Positions 1 through 10,486 of a stretch of 64,000 nucleotides of DNA are shown one piece after another. The DNA comes from Prevotella histicola JCM 15637 = DNF00424. Lineage in GTDB: Bacteria > Bacteroidota > Bacteroidia > Bacteroidales > Bacteroidaceae. The first letter of the stretch is position 1. Each line of letters begins with the position of its first letter. The stretch lies in NCBI RefSeq assembly GCF_000613925.1, contig NZ_BAJX01000009.1, positions 51,081 through 115,080 of the forward strand, given 5' to 3'. The translations under genes were made by a program, and so were the position numbers. The notes beneath the pieces are model-generated. The model ran no database searches. It was given only the letters and a program-made list of their open reading frames with translations, and had not been told where the DNA came from.

Positions 1-2
1 CT

Positions 3-674
3 ATCGCAACGTCTTCAGGTTCCGCAAGTGCCTATGTGAAGGAGGGCTTGACCAACATTCGATTGGGTATGTTCCTTGAGATAGCAACGAGTGTAGGTGC
101 AGTTTTAGGAGCTGCAGCAGCCCTGTGGATGCCAACAAATGTTATTGCTATTATTTTTGGAGCAGTTTTACTCCTCACGGTAGCTATGCAGTTCCGTCAG
201 AAAACAGATTATATTGGTGTAAAAGGTAGTAATTTGGCTAAGAAACTGAAGCTGTTTGGTTCTTATCCTACTAAGGATGGAACGGTTCAGAGTTATGAAC
301 TTACCAATGTATCTGGGGGATTCTCGGTAATGGTTCTTGCTGGTGCATTGTCTGGTTTGTTAGGAATTGGTAGTGGTGTGTTGAAGGTTCTTGCTATGGA
401 TAGTTGTATGAAGGTTCCTTTTAAGGTTAGTACAACGACAAGTAACTTCATGATTGGTGTAACAGCTGTTACTTCTGCCGTAGTTTATCTCCAGCGCGGA
501 TATATTGAACCAGGTATTGCTTTCCCAATTATGGTTGGTGTCTTGGCAGGTGCAATGAGTGGTGCAAAGTTGCTGAAGCATCTTGATGTAAGAGTATTAC
601 GAAAGATATTCGCTGTAGCTATATTGTTGGTTGCATTGAATATGATATATAATGGTATAATAGGAAAGTTCTGA
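3..674 (+). CDS. TSUP-family (TauE/SafE) transporter, 5' truncated by window edge
   Basis: The reading frame is open from the first bases, so the gene begins upstream of the window; a GTG at 36 is internal, not the start. What remains is a hydrophobic protein with several membrane helices and a glycine-rich repeat (SGLLGIGSGVLKVLAMD) typical of TSUP permeases, which export or import sulfur compounds or organic anions across the inner membrane. The sequence does not show the substrate. It is followed one base later by a DUF1634 gene, the usual partner of this permease in Bacteroidota, so the two probably form one operon. Confidence 0.85.
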   Translation: MATSSGSASAYVKEGLTNIRLGMFLEIATSVGAVLGAAAALWMPTNVIAIIFGAVLLLTVAMQFRQKTDYIGVKGSNLAKKLKLFGSYPTKDGTVQSYELTNVSGGFSVMVLAGALSGLLGIGSGVLKVLAMDSCMKVPFKVSTTTSNFMIGVTAVTSAVVYLQRGYIEPGIAFPIMVGVLAGAMSGAKLLKHLDVRVLRKIFAVAILLVALNMIYNGIIGKF

Positions 675-675
675 T

Positions 676-1062
676 ATGGGAAGTAACTTAAGCTCAAAGA
701 ATAATATGAATACTCTGATTGGCAATACTTTGCGCATCGGAGTCTTTGCTGCATGTATCATTGCATTGCTGGGAGGTATCTGGTATATCGCATCCTCTGC
801 AGGCTCTTCATTGCCTGACTATACTACTTTTCATCAAGGAGATGCTAGTTATACGACGGTTGAGGGTATTTTTAAGTCTGTATTCGCCTTGTCTGCAACT
901 GGTTGGATACAACTTGGAGTGATAGTTTTGATGCTTACACCAGTGATGCGTGTCGTGTTGTCATTAGTAGATTTTGGTATTCAACGTGATTGGTTGTACG
1001 TGATCATAACAGGAATCGTACTTCTTGTTATCATTGTTAATTCTCTCGTCGGGGTTGGATAA
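676..1062 (+). CDS. DUF1634 membrane protein, TSUP partner
   Basis: This is a 128-residue protein with three predicted membrane helices (about residues 16-38, 72-92 and 102-125). Its length and the central SLPDYTTFHQGD and VEGIFKSVF segments fit DUF1634. The gene starts one base after the TSUP stop codon. DUF1634 proteins are regularly encoded beside TSUP permeases and are presumed to be accessory subunits; the function is inferred from context only. Confidence 0.75.
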   Translation: MGSNLSSKNNMNTLIGNTLRIGVFAACIIALLGGIWYIASSAGSSLPDYTTFHQGDASYTTVEGIFKSVFALSATGWIQLGVIVLMLTPVMRVVLSLVDFGIQRDWLYVIITGIVLLVIIVNSLVGVG

Positions 1063-1160
1063 GCAGTGTTAAATAATAAATAAAACGTTATTTATTGTTA
1101 ATTACATCATCGCTCAGCTTATTCTTGTTCTTATTATTAGGTCGTTTAATGGATTCTTTG

Positions 1161-1168
1161 TACCTTTG
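1161..1168 (+). promoter_or_regulatory. Bacteroidetes -7 box (TACCTTTG) for the rpsL operon
   Basis: TACCTTTG matches TAnnTTTG, the -7 element of the Bacteroidota primary sigma factor, 109 bases before rpsL. No clean TTTG is seen at the -33 position. It would leave a leader of about 100 bases. Confidence 0.6.
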
Positions 1169-1276
1169 CACCCCGAAACGACAGAGCGAATTGTATACTT
1201 ATGTGAAGTGAATACTTGGTGTCGTAACTATTTGAAAATAAACAAAATAAATATATAACAATAAAAAATTAAAATT

Positions 1277-1660
1277 ATGCCTACTATTTCACAGTTAGTA
1301 AGAAAGGGCAGAAAGGACATCGTAGACAAGAGTAAGTCCCCAGCTTTGGACAACTGTCCACAGCGTCGTGGTGTTTGCGTTCGTGTTTACACAACAACTC
1401 CTAAGAAGCCTAATTCGGCAATGCGTAAGGTTGCCCGTGTTCGTTTGACCAACCAGAAGGAGGTTAACTCTTATATCCCTGGAGAGGGTCACAACTTGCA
1501 GGAGCACAGTATCGTTCTTGTTCGTGGTGGTCGTGTGAAGGACCTTCCTGGTGTACGTTATCACATCGTACGTGGTACTCTTGATACCGCAGGTGTTGCT
1601 AACCGTACACAGCGTCGTTCTAAATACGGTGCTAAGCGTCCAAAGGCAGCTAAGAAGTAA
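1277..1660 (+). CDS. rpsL: Ribosomal protein S12
   Basis: This 127-residue protein of the 30S decoding centre carries the family signature [11 protein letters not shown] (residues 41-51) and [10 protein letters not shown] (86-95). The lysines that decide streptomycin susceptibility (K43 and K88) are wild type, and Asp89 is the usual beta-methylthiolation site. It is the first gene of the ribosomal superoperon. A 197-base spacer separates it from rpsG. Confidence 0.98.
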   Translation: MPTISQLVRKGRKDIVDKSKSPALDNCPQRRGVCVRVYTTTPKKPNSAMRKVARVRLTNQKEVNSYIPGEGHNLQEHSIVLVRGGRVKDLPGVRYHIVRGTLDTAGVANRTQRRSKYGAKRPKAAKK

Positions 1661-1857
1661 TAATTGCTTCAGAAAAATCTATAAAGCCGAGGTGCAACGG
1701 CCGGTGATGGTCGATGCTCCAAGGCTCATAAAAGAAGACTAAAAACGATAGTTTTGCTGGAGATTTGTAATCACAAGGTTGAGTAAATGCTCAAGAGTGA
1801 GTGTTGAAGAACGATAAGACGACAGCCTCCGCAGAATTAAAGCTTATAAATTAAACA
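1661..1857 (+). other. S12-S7 intercistronic spacer
   Basis: This 197-base spacer is long for this operon. It contains short complementary segments (for example TGAG...CTCA near 1780-1792) but no strong terminator, promoter box or reading frame. In Escherichia coli S7 binds the equivalent spacer for feedback control; whether that holds here cannot be judged by eye. Confidence 0.3.
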
Positions 1858-2334
1858 ATGAGAAAAGCAAAACCAAAGAAGCGTGTGATCCTTCCGGATC
1901 CAAAGTTCAATGACCAGAAGGTCTCTAAGTTTGTAAATCACTTGATGTATGATGGTAAGAAGAATACCTCATACGAAATCTTCTATGCAGCCCTTGATAT
2001 CGTAGGCGGTAAGATGAAGGATGAAGAGAAGTCTCCACTGGAAGTGTGGAAGCAGGCTCTTGATAACATCACTCCGCAGGTAGAGGTAAAGAGTCGCCGT
2101 ATCGGTGGTGCTACATTCCAGGTACCTACAGAGATTCGCCCTGATCGCAAGGAGAGTGTTTCTATGAAGAATATGATCGCTTTCGCACGTAAGCGCGGTG
2201 GTAAGAGCATGGCTGATAAGCTGGCTTCTGAGATCATGGATGCATTCAATAACCAGGGTGGTGCTTACAAACGTAAAGAAGATATGCACCGTATGGCTGA
2301 GGCTAACCGTGCTTTCGCTCACTTCAGATTCTAA
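1858..2334 (+). CDS. rpsG: Ribosomal protein S7
   Basis: This 158-residue protein nucleates assembly of the 30S head and contacts the E-site tRNA. It has the normal bacterial length. The N-terminal rRNA-binding region ([12 protein letters not shown]), the conserved [15 protein letters not shown] segment (about 78-95) and the C-terminal helix ending in FAHFRF are present. It is co-transcribed with rpsL and fusA. Confidence 0.97.
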   Translation: MRKAKPKKRVILPDPKFNDQKVSKFVNHLMYDGKKNTSYEIFYAALDIVGGKMKDEEKSPLEVWKQALDNITPQVEVKSRRIGGATFQVPTEIRPDRKESVSMKNMIAFARKRGGKSMADKLASEIMDAFNNQGGAYKRKEDMHRMAEANRAFAHFRF

Positions 2335-2362
2335 TCAAGTTATATAATAAGGTAAAAAGAAA

Positions 2363-4480
2363 ATGGCAAATCACGATTTACATTTGACTCGTAATATCGG
2401 TATTATGGCACACATCGATGCCGGTAAGACGACAACATCTGAGCGTATTCTTTTTTATACAGGTAAGACTCATAAGATCGGTGAGGTTCATGATGGCGCT
2501 GCTACTATGGACTGGATGGCACAGGAGCAGGAGCGTGGTATCACTATTACGTCTGCTGCAACTACTTGTAACTGGAACTATCTTGGCAAGTCTTATAAGA
2601 TTAACTTGATTGATACTCCGGGACACGTTGACTTTACTGCTGAGGTTGAGCGTTCATTGCGTGTTCTTGATGGTGCTGTTGCTACATATTCAGCTGCTGA
2701 TGGCGTTCAGCCACAGTCTGAGACGGTATGGCGTCAGGCTGATAAGTACAACGTTCCACGTATTGGTTATGTAAACAAGATGGACCGTTCTGGTGCTGAC
2801 TTCTTTGAGACTGTTTCTCAGATGAAGGACATCTTGGGTGCAAACCCTATTGCTATTCAGATCCCAATTGGTGCAGAGGAAAACTTCAAAGGCGTTGTAG
2901 ACCTTATTAAAATGAAGGCTATCCTTTGGCACGATGAGACTATGGGTGCTGAATATGATGTAGAAGATATTCCTGCAGACTTGGCAGATGAAGCTGCTGA
3001 GTGGCGTGATAAATTACTTGAGGGTGCAGCAAACTTTGATGATGAGTTGATGGAGCTGTATCTTGAAGGTAAGGATATTCCTGAAGAGAAAATCATCGCT
3101 GCAATCCGTAAGGGTTGTATTGCTATGGAATGCTGCCCAATGCTTTTAGGTTCTTCTTATAAGAATAAGGGTGTTCAGCCTCTTCTCGACTATGTTTGTG
3201 CATTCTTACCTTCTCCATTGGATACTCCAGCTATCGTTGGTGTAAATCCAGATACAGAGGAGGAAGAGGATCGTAAGCCAAGTGAAAGCGATCCAACATC
3301 TGCTTTGGCATTTAAGATTGCAACTGATCCATTTATGGGTCGTTTGGTATTCTTCCGTGTTTACTCAGGTAAGGTTGTTGCTGGTTCTTATGTTTACAAC
3401 CCACGTTCTGGTAAGAAAGAGCGTATTAGCCGTTTGTTCCAGATGAACTCTAATAAGGAAATCCCTATGGAGTCAATTGATGCTGGAGATATTGGCGCAG
3501 GTGTAGGTTTTAAAGATATCCGTACAGGTGATACTCTTTGTGATGAGAATGCACCAATTGTATTGGAGTCTATGACTTTCCCTGATACTGTAATCTCTAT
3601 TGCAGTAGAGCCTAAGAGTCAGGCTGATGTTGCTAAACTTGACAATGGTCTTGCTAAACTTGCAGAGGAGGATCCTACATTTACAGTTCGTACTGATGAA
3701 CAAAGTGGTCAGACTATTATATCTGGTATGGGTGAGCTTCACCTTGATATCATTATTGACCGTCTGAAACGTGAGTTCAAGGTTGAATGTAACCAGGGTA
3801 AACCTCAGGTTAATTACAAGGAAGCTATTACTAAGGCTGCACAGAGCCGTGAGACTTATAAGAAGCAGTCTGGTGGTCGTGGTAAGTTTGCTTGTATTGA
3901 TGTAACTATCGAGCCAAAGGATGAAGATTACACAGAGGGTGACTTGCAGTTTATCAATGTTGTCAAAGGTGGTAACGTTCCTAAGGAATTCATCCCTGCA
4001 GTGGAGAAAGGATTCAAGGATTGCCTGAACAATGGTGTACTTGGTGGCTTCCCAATGACTGGTCTTAAGGTTACTTTAACGGATGGTTCTTTCCACCCAG
4101 TAGACTCTGATCAGTTGTCATTTGAGCTCGTTGCACATCAGGCATTTAAGGTTCTTTGTCCTAAAGCTGGTCCTGTTCTGATGGAGCCTATCATGAAGGT
4201 TGAGGTTGTTACACCTGAAGAGAACATGGGTGATGTCATTGGTGACTTGAATAAGCGTCGTGGTCTTGTTCAGGGTATGGACGAAGCTCGTAGTGGTGCA
4301 CGTATCGTTAAGGCTATGGTTCCATTGTCAGAGATGTTCGGTTATGTGACAGCTCTTCGTACAATTACCTCTGGTCGTGCTACTTCTTCAATGGAGTATG
4401 ATCACCACTCTCCTGTATCAAGCAGTCTTGCTAAGGAGATTCTTGCAGAGTTGAATGGCAATTCTGATCTTGTAAAGTAA
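2363..4480 (+). CDS. fusA: Elongation factor G
   Basis: This 705-residue translational GTPase drives mRNA-tRNA translocation. Visible motifs are G1 AHIDAGKTT (16-24), the switch I/G2 region [11 protein letters not shown]3 DTPGH with the catalytic His88, and G4 NKMD (138-141), followed by domains II to V. All GTPase residues are intact. This fits the canonical operon EF-G rather than the GTPase-defective paralogue known in Bacteroides. The gene lies between rpsG and rpsJ; the tuf gene found here in proteobacteria is absent. Confidence 0.97.
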   Translation: MANHDLHLTRNIGIMAHIDAGKTTTSERILFYTGKTHKIGEVHDGAATMDWMAQEQERGITITSAATTCNWNYLGKSYKINLIDTPGHVDFTAEVERSLRVLDGAVATYSAADGVQPQSETVWRQADKYNVPRIGYVNKMDRSGADFFETVSQMKDILGANPIAIQIPIGAEENFKGVVDLIKMKAILWHDETMGAEYDVEDIPADLADEAAEWRDKLLEGAANFDDELMELYLEGKDIPEEKIIAAIRKGCIAMECCPMLLGSSYKNKGVQPLLDYVCAFLPSPLDTPAIVGVNPDTEEEEDRKPSESDPTSALAFKIATDPFMGRLVFFRVYSGKVVAGSYVYNPRSGKKERISRLFQMNSNKEIPMESIDAGDIGAGVGFKDIRTGDTLCDENAPIVLESMTFPDTVISIAVEPKSQADVAKLDNGLAKLAEEDPTFTVRTDEQSGQTIISGMGELHLDIIIDRLKREFKVECNQGKPQVNYKEAITKAAQSRETYKKQSGGRGKFACIDVTIEPKDEDYTEGDLQFINVVKGGNVPKEFIPAVEKGFKDCLNNGVLGGFPMTGLKVTLTDGSFHPVDSDQLSFELVAHQAFKVLCPKAGPVLMEPIMKVEVVTPEENMGDVIGDLNKRRGLVQGMDEARSGARIVKAMVPLSEMFGYVTALRTITSGRATSSMEYDHHSPVSSSLAKEILAELNGNSDLVK

Positions 4481-4482
4481 AT

Positions 4483-4536
4483 AAAGGTAAGGTGTTGTCC
4501 TCTCATAGCGTATGACTCTTATGGGAGGCAACCTTT
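4483..4536 (+). promoter_or_regulatory. Long hairpin between fusA and rpsJ
   Basis: The segment AAAGG...TTGtCCTCtCATA pairs with TATGgGAGGcAACCTTT, with mismatches and a small bulge. This gives a stem of about 16 pairs directly after the fusA stop. No T-run follows, so it is more likely a processing or attenuation structure than a simple terminator. Confidence 0.5.
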
Positions 4537-4567
4537 ATAATATTCAATAATTAATAAAATATTAAGC

Positions 4568-4873
4568 ATGAGTCAGAAGATTCGTATTAAGCTGAAGTCT
4601 TACGACCACCAGTTGGTTGACAAATCAGCAGAGAAGATTGTGAAGGCTGTAAAGGCTACAGGTGCTATTGTTAGTGGCCCTATTCCATTGCCAACACATA
4701 AGCGTATTTACACAGTAAACCGCTCAACATTCGTTAACAAGAAGTCACGTGAGCAATTCCAGCTTTCTGATTTTAAGCGTCTTATTGACATTTATAGCTC
4801 TACAGCTAAGACTGTTGATGCTTTGATGAAGCTTGAGTTGCCTTCAGGTGTAGAAGTTGAGATCAAGGTGTAA
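4568..4873 (+). CDS. rpsJ: Ribosomal protein S10 (NusE)
   Basis: This 101-residue 30S head protein also serves as the NusE antitermination partner. The signature [15 protein letters not shown] (residues 31-45) and the C-terminal [10 protein letters not shown] are canonical. The upstream 87 bases hold the fusA-rpsJ hairpin; the following gene is rplC, as in the S10 operon generally. Confidence 0.97.
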   Translation: MSQKIRIKLKSYDHQLVDKSAEKIVKAVKATGAIVSGPIPLPTHKRIYTVNRSTFVNKKSREQFQLSDFKRLIDIYSSTAKTVDALMKLELPSGVEVEIKV

Positions 4874-4942
4874 TTACCATTGATTATAAAAGACGAATTT
4901 TAAAAATAAAGCATTTACATTCATTTTAAATATTTAATTGAA

Positions 4943-5557
4943 ATGCCAGGATTATTAGGAAAGAAAATCGGAATGACATCCGTATTCAGTGCCGACGGTA
5001 AAAATGTACCGTGCACTGTTATCGAAGCTGGTCCTTGTGTTGTAACCCAGGTTAAAACTGTAGAAAAAGATGGTTACAAGGCTGTTCAGTTAGGTTTCGG
5101 TGAGGCTAAGGAGAAAAGAACTTCTAAGCCACAGCAGGGACACTTTAAGAAAGCCGGCACAACACCAAAGAAGCACTTGGCCGAGTTCAAGTTTGATGAG
5201 GAGTATAACCTCGGTGACACAATTACCGTTGAACTGTTCAATGACTCAAAGTTCGTTGATGTTGTAGGTACGTCTAAGGGTAAGGGCTTCCAAGGCGTTG
5301 TAAAGCGTCATGGATTCGGTGGTGTAGGTCAGTCTACTCACGGTCAGGATGACCGTGCTCGTAAACCGGGTTCTATTGGTGCTTGTTCTTATCCAGCTAA
5401 GGTGTTCAAGGGCATGCGAATGGGCGGCCAAATGGGAGGTGATAGAGTTACTACTCAGAACCTTCAAGTGTTAAAGGTTATTCCAGAGCATAATCTCCTT
5501 CTTGTTAAGGGTAGTGTTGCTGGATGCAATGGTTCAACCGTAATAATTAATAAGTAA
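4943..5557 (+). CDS. rplC: Ribosomal protein L3
   Basis: This 204-residue 50S protein binds near the peptidyl-transferase centre. It starts [15 protein letters not shown], and the loop [20 protein letters not shown] reaches towards the catalytic centre, with a Gln at the usual methylation site. Its stop overlaps the rplD start by one base (TAATG), showing translational coupling. Confidence 0.97.
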   Translation: MPGLLGKKIGMTSVFSADGKNVPCTVIEAGPCVVTQVKTVEKDGYKAVQLGFGEAKEKRTSKPQQGHFKKAGTTPKKHLAEFKFDEEYNLGDTITVELFNDSKFVDVVGTSKGKGFQGVVKRHGFGGVGQSTHGQDDRARKPGSIGACSYPAKVFKGMRMGGQMGGDRVTTQNLQVLKVIPEHNLLLVKGSVAGCNGSTVIINK

Positions 5558-6186
5558 TGGATATTAACGTATTAGATATCAAAGGTCAGGAGACCGGCCG
5601 TAAGGTAACTCTTAACGAGAATATCTTCGGAATTGAGCCTAACGATCACGTCCTCTATCTCGCAGTAAAGCAGTATCTTGCTGCTCAGCGCCAAGGTACA
5701 GCTAAATCAAAGGAAAGAAGTGAACACGCTGGTTCTACTCGTAAGCTAGGACGTCAGAAGGGCGGCGGCGGTGCTCGTCGTGGTGATATTAATTCACCAG
5801 TCCTCGTTGGTGGTGGTCGTGTGTTCGGTCCTAAGCCACGTGACTATAGCTTTAAGTTGAATAAGAAGGTAAAGACTCTCGCACGTAAGTCAGCTTTGGC
5901 TTATAAGGCACAGGAGAATTCTATTGTCGTTGTAGAAGATTTCAATCTCGAAGCTCCAAAGACTAAAGATTTTGTAAATATTGCTAAAAATCTTAAAGTT
6001 GATGACAAGAAGGTTCTTCTCGTTTTGCCAGAAGTAGAGAAAAACGTATATTTGTCGGCTCGTAATTTGAAGAAGGCTGAAGTAATGACAGCATCACAGG
6101 TAAACTCATACAAGGTTTTAAATGCTGATGTTCTCGTTGTTACTGAGAATTCTTTGAAAGTTATCGACGAAATCTTAACCAAGTAA
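5557..6186 (+). CDS. rplD: Ribosomal protein L4
   Basis: This 209-residue 50S protein has a central extended loop (about residues 50-80, [15 protein letters not shown]...[10 protein letters not shown]) that forms part of the exit-tunnel constriction. In E. coli L4 represses its own S10 operon through the leader; no equivalent leader was recognised here. The start codon overlaps the rplC stop by one base. Confidence 0.96.
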   Translation: MDINVLDIKGQETGRKVTLNENIFGIEPNDHVLYLAVKQYLAAQRQGTAKSKERSEHAGSTRKLGRQKGGGGARRGDINSPVLVGGGRVFGPKPRDYSFKLNKKVKTLARKSALAYKAQENSIVVVEDFNLEAPKTKDFVNIAKNLKVDDKKVLLVLPEVEKNVYLSARNLKKAEVMTASQVNSYKVLNADVLVVTENSLKVIDEILTK

Positions 6187-6208
6187 TAATTAGGAGACAG
6201 TAATAATT

Positions 6209-6553
6209 ATGGGATTTATCATTAAACCAATGGTCACTGAGAAGATGACCAAGTTGACAGACAAGTCTTCTGAGGATAAGGTTGTAAAGCATAAAGGTGA
6301 GAAAAGAACTATCTTGGCTCAGCCAAAGTATGGTTTTATAGTTAAGCCTGAGGCCAACAAGCTTGAGATTAAGAAAGAAGTTGAAGCTCTGTACAACGTT
6401 ACAGTAGTAGATGTGAATACGATTCGTTATGCTGGTAAACGTCAGGCTCGCTATACGAAGGCTGGCCTTGTAAAAGGGCAGAAGAACGCATTCAAGAAGG
6501 CTATCGTCACTTTGAAGAATGGCGATTCAATTGATTTTTACAGCAATATTTAA
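6209..6553 (+). CDS. rplW: Ribosomal protein L23
   Basis: This 114-residue protein sits at the tunnel exit and docks trigger factor and SRP. It is about 14 residues longer than E. coli L23. The extra length is an N-proximal charged insert (DKSSEDKVVKHKGEKR, residues about 18-33) before the YGFIVKPEANK strand, a form I associate with Bacteroidota. It is 22 bases after rplD. Confidence 0.95.
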   Translation: MGFIIKPMVTEKMTKLTDKSSEDKVVKHKGEKRTILAQPKYGFIVKPEANKLEIKKEVEALYNVTVVDVNTIRYAGKRQARYTKAGLVKGQKNAFKKAIVTLKNGDSIDFYSNI

Positions 6554-6560
6554 ATAAAAA

Positions 6561-7388
6561 ATGGCAGTACGTAAATTAAACCCGGTAACACCGGGACAAA
6601 GACACAAAGTTATTGGCACGTTCGAGGATATTACTGCATCCGTGCCAGAGAAGTCTCTCGTTTACGGTAAACGTTCTACTGGTGGTCGAAACAACACCGG
6701 TAAGATGACTGTTCGCTATATTGGCGGAGGTCACAAGAAGAAGTATCGTCTTATCGACTTCAAGCGAGAGAAAGATGGTGTTCCAGCTGTAGTTAAGACA
6801 ATCGAGTATGATCCTAACAGATCTGCTCGAATTGCGCTGTTATACTATGCTGATGGTGAAAAACGTTACATTATTGCTCCTAACGGACTGCAGGTTGGTG
6901 CAACTCTGATGTCTGGTGCTGAGGCAGCACCTGAGGTTGGTAATGCCCTTCCGTTGGCTAATATTCCTGTAGGTACTGTAATTCATAATATTGAGTTACG
7001 TCCTGGTCAGGGTGCATTGCTCGTTCGTTCGGCTGGTAACTTTGCTCAGCTTACTTCTCGTGAAGGCAGTTATTGTGTTATCAAGCTCCCTTCTGGCGAA
7101 ACACGTCAGATTCTTTCTGCTTGTAAGGCAACTGTAGGTAGTGTAGGTAATTCTGATCATGCACTCGAACAGTCTGGTAAGGCTGGTCGTTCTCGCTGGT
7201 TGGGACGTCGCCCTCACAACCGTGGTGTTGTTATGAACCCTGTTGATCACCCAATGGGTGGTGGTGAAGGTCGCCAGTCTGGTGGTCACCCACGCTCACG
7301 TAAGGGCTTGTACGCTAAGGGTCTCAAGACTCGTGCACCTAAGAAGCTTTCAAACAAGTACATTATTGAGAGAGCTAACAAGAAGTAA
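6561..7388 (+). CDS. rplB: Ribosomal protein L2
   Basis: This 275-residue core 50S protein is needed for subunit association and peptidyl-transferase activity. The C-terminal signature [13 protein letters not shown] keeps the functionally important His of VDH. The second His of the E. coli motif is Met here. It starts seven bases after rplW. Confidence 0.97.
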   Translation: MAVRKLNPVTPGQRHKVIGTFEDITASVPEKSLVYGKRSTGGRNNTGKMTVRYIGGGHKKKYRLIDFKREKDGVPAVVKTIEYDPNRSARIALLYYADGEKRYIIAPNGLQVGATLMSGAEAAPEVGNALPLANIPVGTVIHNIELRPGQGALLVRSAGNFAQLTSREGSYCVIKLPSGETRQILSACKATVGSVGNSDHALEQSGKAGRSRWLGRRPHNRGVVMNPVDHPMGGGEGRQSGGHPRSRKGLYAKGLKTRAPKKLSNKYIIERANKK

Positions 7389-7410
7389 TCAAAGTAATTA
7401 AGAGTAAATT

Positions 7411-7680
7411 ATGAGTCGTTCATTAAAAAAAGGTCCATACATCAATGTATCACTCGAGAAGAAAATTCTCGCTATGAATGAGAGTGGTAAGCAGAATGTT
7501 GTTAAAACATGGGCCAGAGCATCAATGATTTCCCCTGATTTTGTGGGTCACACTGTTGCAGTTCATAACGGAAATAAATTTATCCCTGTTTACATTACTG
7601 AGAATATGGTTGGACACAAGCTCGGAGAGTTCAGTCCTACACGCCGTTTTGGTGGCCATTCTGGTAATAACAAGAAGTAA
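7411..7680 (+). CDS. rpsS: Ribosomal protein S19
   Basis: This 89-residue 30S head protein pairs with S13 at the A-site finger. [11 protein letters not shown] at the start and [17 protein letters not shown] at the end are the family hallmarks. It lies between rplB and rplV, as in all S10 operons. Confidence 0.97.
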   Translation: MSRSLKKGPYINVSLEKKILAMNESGKQNVVKTWARASMISPDFVGHTVAVHNGNKFIPVYITENMVGHKLGEFSPTRRFGGHSGNNKK

Positions 7681-7717
7681 GCAGGTCATAATCCATTTAG
7701 AATAATAGAATAATAAA

Positions 7718-8131
7718 ATGGGAGCAAGAAAACATATAAAGGCTGAGGCTCACAAAGAAGCCTTGAGAAGCCAGTATTTTGCAAAGCTCAAGGACTGTCC
7801 TTCTTCCCCACGTAAAATGCGCTATGTCGTGGATATGGTCCGTGGAATGGAAGTTAATCGTGCCCTTGGTGTGCTGAGATTCTCCAAGAAAGCAGCTGCT
7901 CAGAATGTTGAGAAACTTCTTCGTTCTGCTATAAATAACTGGGAGACAAAAAATGATCGCAAGGCTGAAGACGGTGAACTTTATATCTCAAAAGTCTTCG
8001 TTGATGAAGGTGTTACAATGAAGCGCATGCGTCCTGCACCACAGGGCCGTGGCTACAGAATTCGTAAACGTTCTAACCACGTCACTCTTTTCGTTGATTC
8101 GAAGGCTGACGCTAATAATGATGATAAATAA
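7718..8131 (+). CDS. rplV: Ribosomal protein L22
   Basis: This 137-residue protein has a beta-hairpin ([21 protein letters not shown], near residues 92-112) that lines the exit tunnel next to L4, the macrolide-response region; the hairpin is intact. It is longer than the 110 residues of E. coli because of N-terminal and acidic C-terminal extensions ([11 protein letters not shown]). Confidence 0.95.
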   Translation: MGARKHIKAEAHKEALRSQYFAKLKDCPSSPRKMRYVVDMVRGMEVNRALGVLRFSKKAAAQNVEKLLRSAINNWETKNDRKAEDGELYISKVFVDEGVTMKRMRPAPQGRGYRIRKRSNHVTLFVDSKADANNDDK

Positions 8132-8139
8132 ATAGTAGA

Positions 8140-8868
8140 ATGGGACAGAAAGTTAATCCAATCAGCAACCGTTTGGGTATCATCCGCGGTTGGGAATCAA
8201 ATTGGTTCGGTGGCAAAAACTTCGGTGACAATCTCGTAGAGGATCGTAAGATTCGTACTTACTTGAACAAACGTTTGGAGAAAGCAAGCGTATCTCGCAT
8301 TGTCATTGAACGTACATTGAAGCTTGTTACCATTACTATTTGCACGGCTCGTCCGGGTATTGTTATCGGTAAAGGTGGTCAGGATGTTGATAAGCTCAAG
8401 GAAGAGCTGAAGAATCTTTTTAATAAAGAAGTACAGATTAATATCTTCGAGGTTAAGAAACCTGAGCTAGATGCAAATATTGTTGGTAATAATATAGCTC
8501 GTCAGGTTGAAGGCAAGATAGCTTATCGCCGTGCCATTAAGATGGCGATTGCCAACACTATGCGTGCTGGTGCCGAGGGTATTAAAATTCAAATTACAGG
8601 ACGTCTGAATGGTGCAGAAATGGCACGTAAGGAGATGTTTAAAGAGGGACGTACCCCTTTACATACATTCCGCGCAGACATTGATTATTGTCAGACAGAG
8701 GCTCTTACTAAGGTAGGTTTGTTGGGTATCAAAGTTTGGATTTGTCGTGGTGAAGTTTATAATAAGGTAGACCTCACTCCTAACTTTACTCAGGAAAAGA
8801 ACAATGGCCGTTCAAATAATGGTGGTCGCTCTGGAAGAGGTAATCGTAGAAGAAACAATAACCGTTAA
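8140..8868 (+). CDS. rpsC: Ribosomal protein S3
   Basis: This 242-residue 30S protein lies at the mRNA entry channel and has mRNA helicase function with S4. The KH-domain signature [17 protein letters not shown] type is present ([12 protein letters not shown] near residues 68-79). The C-terminus is a low-complexity Arg/Asn/Gly tail ([19 protein letters not shown]) not seen in E. coli. Confidence 0.96.
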   Translation: MGQKVNPISNRLGIIRGWESNWFGGKNFGDNLVEDRKIRTYLNKRLEKASVSRIVIERTLKLVTITICTARPGIVIGKGGQDVDKLKEELKNLFNKEVQINIFEVKKPELDANIVGNNIARQVEGKIAYRRAIKMAIANTMRAGAEGIKIQITGRLNGAEMARKEMFKEGRTPLHTFRADIDYCQTEALTKVGLLGIKVWICRGEVYNKVDLTPNFTQEKNNGRSNNGGRSGRGNRRRNNNR

Positions 8869-8882
8869 AAGAAGAAGCTATC

Positions 8883-9311
8883 ATGTTACAGCCAAAAAGA
8901 GTAAAATATAGAAGACCTCAAGATGGACGTGGCAATAAAGGTAACGCCCATAGAGGAACACAGCTGGCTTTCGGCTCATTCGGCATCAAGACACTTGAGG
9001 CTAAGTGGATCGATAGTCGTCAGATTGAGGCCGCTCGTGTAGCAGTAAACCGTTACATGAATCGTCAGGGTCAGGTCTGGATCCGCATTTTCCCAGATAA
9101 ACCAATTACTCGTAAGCCTGCAGATGTGCGTATGGGTAAAGGTAAGGGTGATCCAGCTGGATGGGTTGCACCTGTAACTCCAGGTCGAGTTCTCTTTGAA
9201 GTAGAAGGCGTAAGCTTTGACATCGCAAAAGAGGCCCTTCGTCTCGCTGCACAGAAGCTGCCTGTAAAGACAAAGTTTATTGTTAGACGTGATTTCGATA
9301 AAAACGCTTAA
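8883..9311 (+). CDS. rplP: Ribosomal protein L16
   Basis: This 142-residue 50S protein helps position A-site tRNA. It opens [11 protein letters not shown] and carries the conserved [22 protein letters not shown] block (about 74-95). It precedes rpmC by five bases. Confidence 0.97.
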   Translation: MLQPKRVKYRRPQDGRGNKGNAHRGTQLAFGSFGIKTLEAKWIDSRQIEAARVAVNRYMNRQGQVWIRIFPDKPITRKPADVRMGKGKGDPAGWVAPVTPGRVLFEVEGVSFDIAKEALRLAAQKLPVKTKFIVRRDFDKNA

Positions 9312-9316
9312 GAAAG

Positions 9317-9511
9317 ATGAAGATTAAAGAAGTAAAAGAACTCGAAACCAAGGATTTGGTAGAGAAGATTGAGAATGCTGAGGCAGCTTTGACAAAGATG
9401 AAGCTGAACCATCAGATTACTCCGCTTGAGAATCCATCTCAGATTAAGACCGCTCGTCGCGACATAGCTCGTATGAAAACAGAACTTCATCAGAGAGAAC
9501 TTAATAAATAA
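9317..9511 (+). CDS. rpmC: Ribosomal protein L29
   Basis: This 64-residue two-helix protein at the tunnel exit is recognised by length, position between rplP and rpsQ, and the C-terminal [19 protein letters not shown] helix. The next gene begins two bases later. Confidence 0.93.
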   Translation: MKIKEVKELETKDLVEKIENAEAALTKMKLNHQITPLENPSQIKTARRDIARMKTELHQRELNK

Positions 9512-9513
9512 CA

Positions 9514-9780
9514 ATGGTCCAGATGGAAACAAGAAATTTAAGAAAAGTAAGACAGGGTGTCGTTATTAGCAACAAAATGGATAAAACCATCGTTATTGCA
9601 GCTAAGTTCAAAGAGAAGCACCCTATTTATGGTAAGTTTGTTCAAAAGACAAAGAAATACCATGCTCATGACGAGAAGAATGAGGCAAATGTAGGTGATA
9701 CAGTGCTAATCATGGAAACTCGTCCTCTTTCTAAGACAAAGAGATGGAGATTAGTTCAAATTGTAGAAAAAGCTAAGTAA
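9514..9780 (+). CDS. rpsQ: Ribosomal protein S17
   Basis: This 30S protein has an OB fold with [19 protein letters not shown] near the start and [19 protein letters not shown] at the end. Two Met starts are possible: 9514 (88 residues) and 9523 (85 residues, beginning METRNLRK). The second matches the usual start of relatives. Confidence 0.95.
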   Translation: MVQMETRNLRKVRQGVVISNKMDKTIVIAAKFKEKHPIYGKFVQKTKKYHAHDEKNEANVGDTVLIMETRPLSKTKRWRLVQIVEKAK

Positions 9781-9782
9781 TT

Positions 9783-10148
9783 ATGATACAAACAGAATCT
9801 AAACTTACAGTATGTGATAATAGCGGAGCTCGTGAAGCGAAGTGTATCCGTGTACTGGGCGGTACAGGCCGTCGTTATGCAAGTGTTGGTGACGTTATCG
9901 TAGTTGCTGTACAGAACGTCATCCCATCAAGTGAATTGAAAAAGGGTGCAGTATCGAAGGCTTTAATCGTTCGCACAAAGAAGGAAATTCGTCGTGCTGA
10001 TGGTTCGTACATCCGCTTTGATGATAATGCATGTGTTTTGCTGAATAATGCTGGCGAGATTCGTGGAAGCCGTATTTTCGGTCCTGTTGCTCGTGAATTG
10101 CGTGCAGTGAACATGAAGGTCGTTTCTTTGGCACCTGAGGTTCTTTAA
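9783..10148 (+). CDS. rplN: Ribosomal protein L14
   Basis: This 121-residue 50S protein at the subunit interface forms bridges with 16S rRNA and binds the silencing factor Rsf[20 protein letters not shown] and the C-terminal FGPVARELR segment are canonical. It follows rpsQ by two bases. Confidence 0.97.
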   Translation: MIQTESKLTVCDNSGAREAKCIRVLGGTGRRYASVGDVIVVAVQNVIPSSELKKGAVSKALIVRTKKEIRRADGSYIRFDDNACVLLNNAGEIRGSRIFGPVARELRAVNMKVVSLAPEVL

Positions 10149-10168
10149 TTATTAAATAGAATAATAAA

Positions 10169-10486
10169 ATGGCAAAATTCCATATAAAGAAAGACGATCA
10201 GGTCATTGTTCTTGCCGGTGCAGACAAGGGAAAGACTGGAAAGGTTCTTAAGGTTATTGCAGATAAGGAACGTGCTATTGTTGAAGGCGTGAATATGGTT
10301 TCTAAGAGCACAAAACCTTCTGCTGCAAATCCTCAGGGTGGTATTGTTAAGCAGGAGGCTGCAATTCATATTTCAAATTTAAGTCTCATAGATCCGAAGA
10401 GCGGTAAGGCTACACGTATAAAGATTGAGCGTGATGGCAAGACTGTAAAGCGTATCGCTAAAAAGTCAGGGGAGGAAATTAAATAA
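10169..10486 (+). CDS. rplX: Ribosomal protein L24
   Basis: This 105-residue early-assembly 50S protein contains the KOW motif ([23 protein letters not shown], residues 5-27, here read in parts) and an [17 protein letters not shown] segment. Its stop overlaps the rplE start by one base (TAATG). Confidence 0.96.
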   Translation: MAKFHIKKDDQVIVLAGADKGKTGKVLKVIADKERAIVEGVNMVSKSTKPSAANPQGGIVKQEAAIHISNLSLIDPKSGKATRIKIERDGKTVKRIAKKSGEEIK

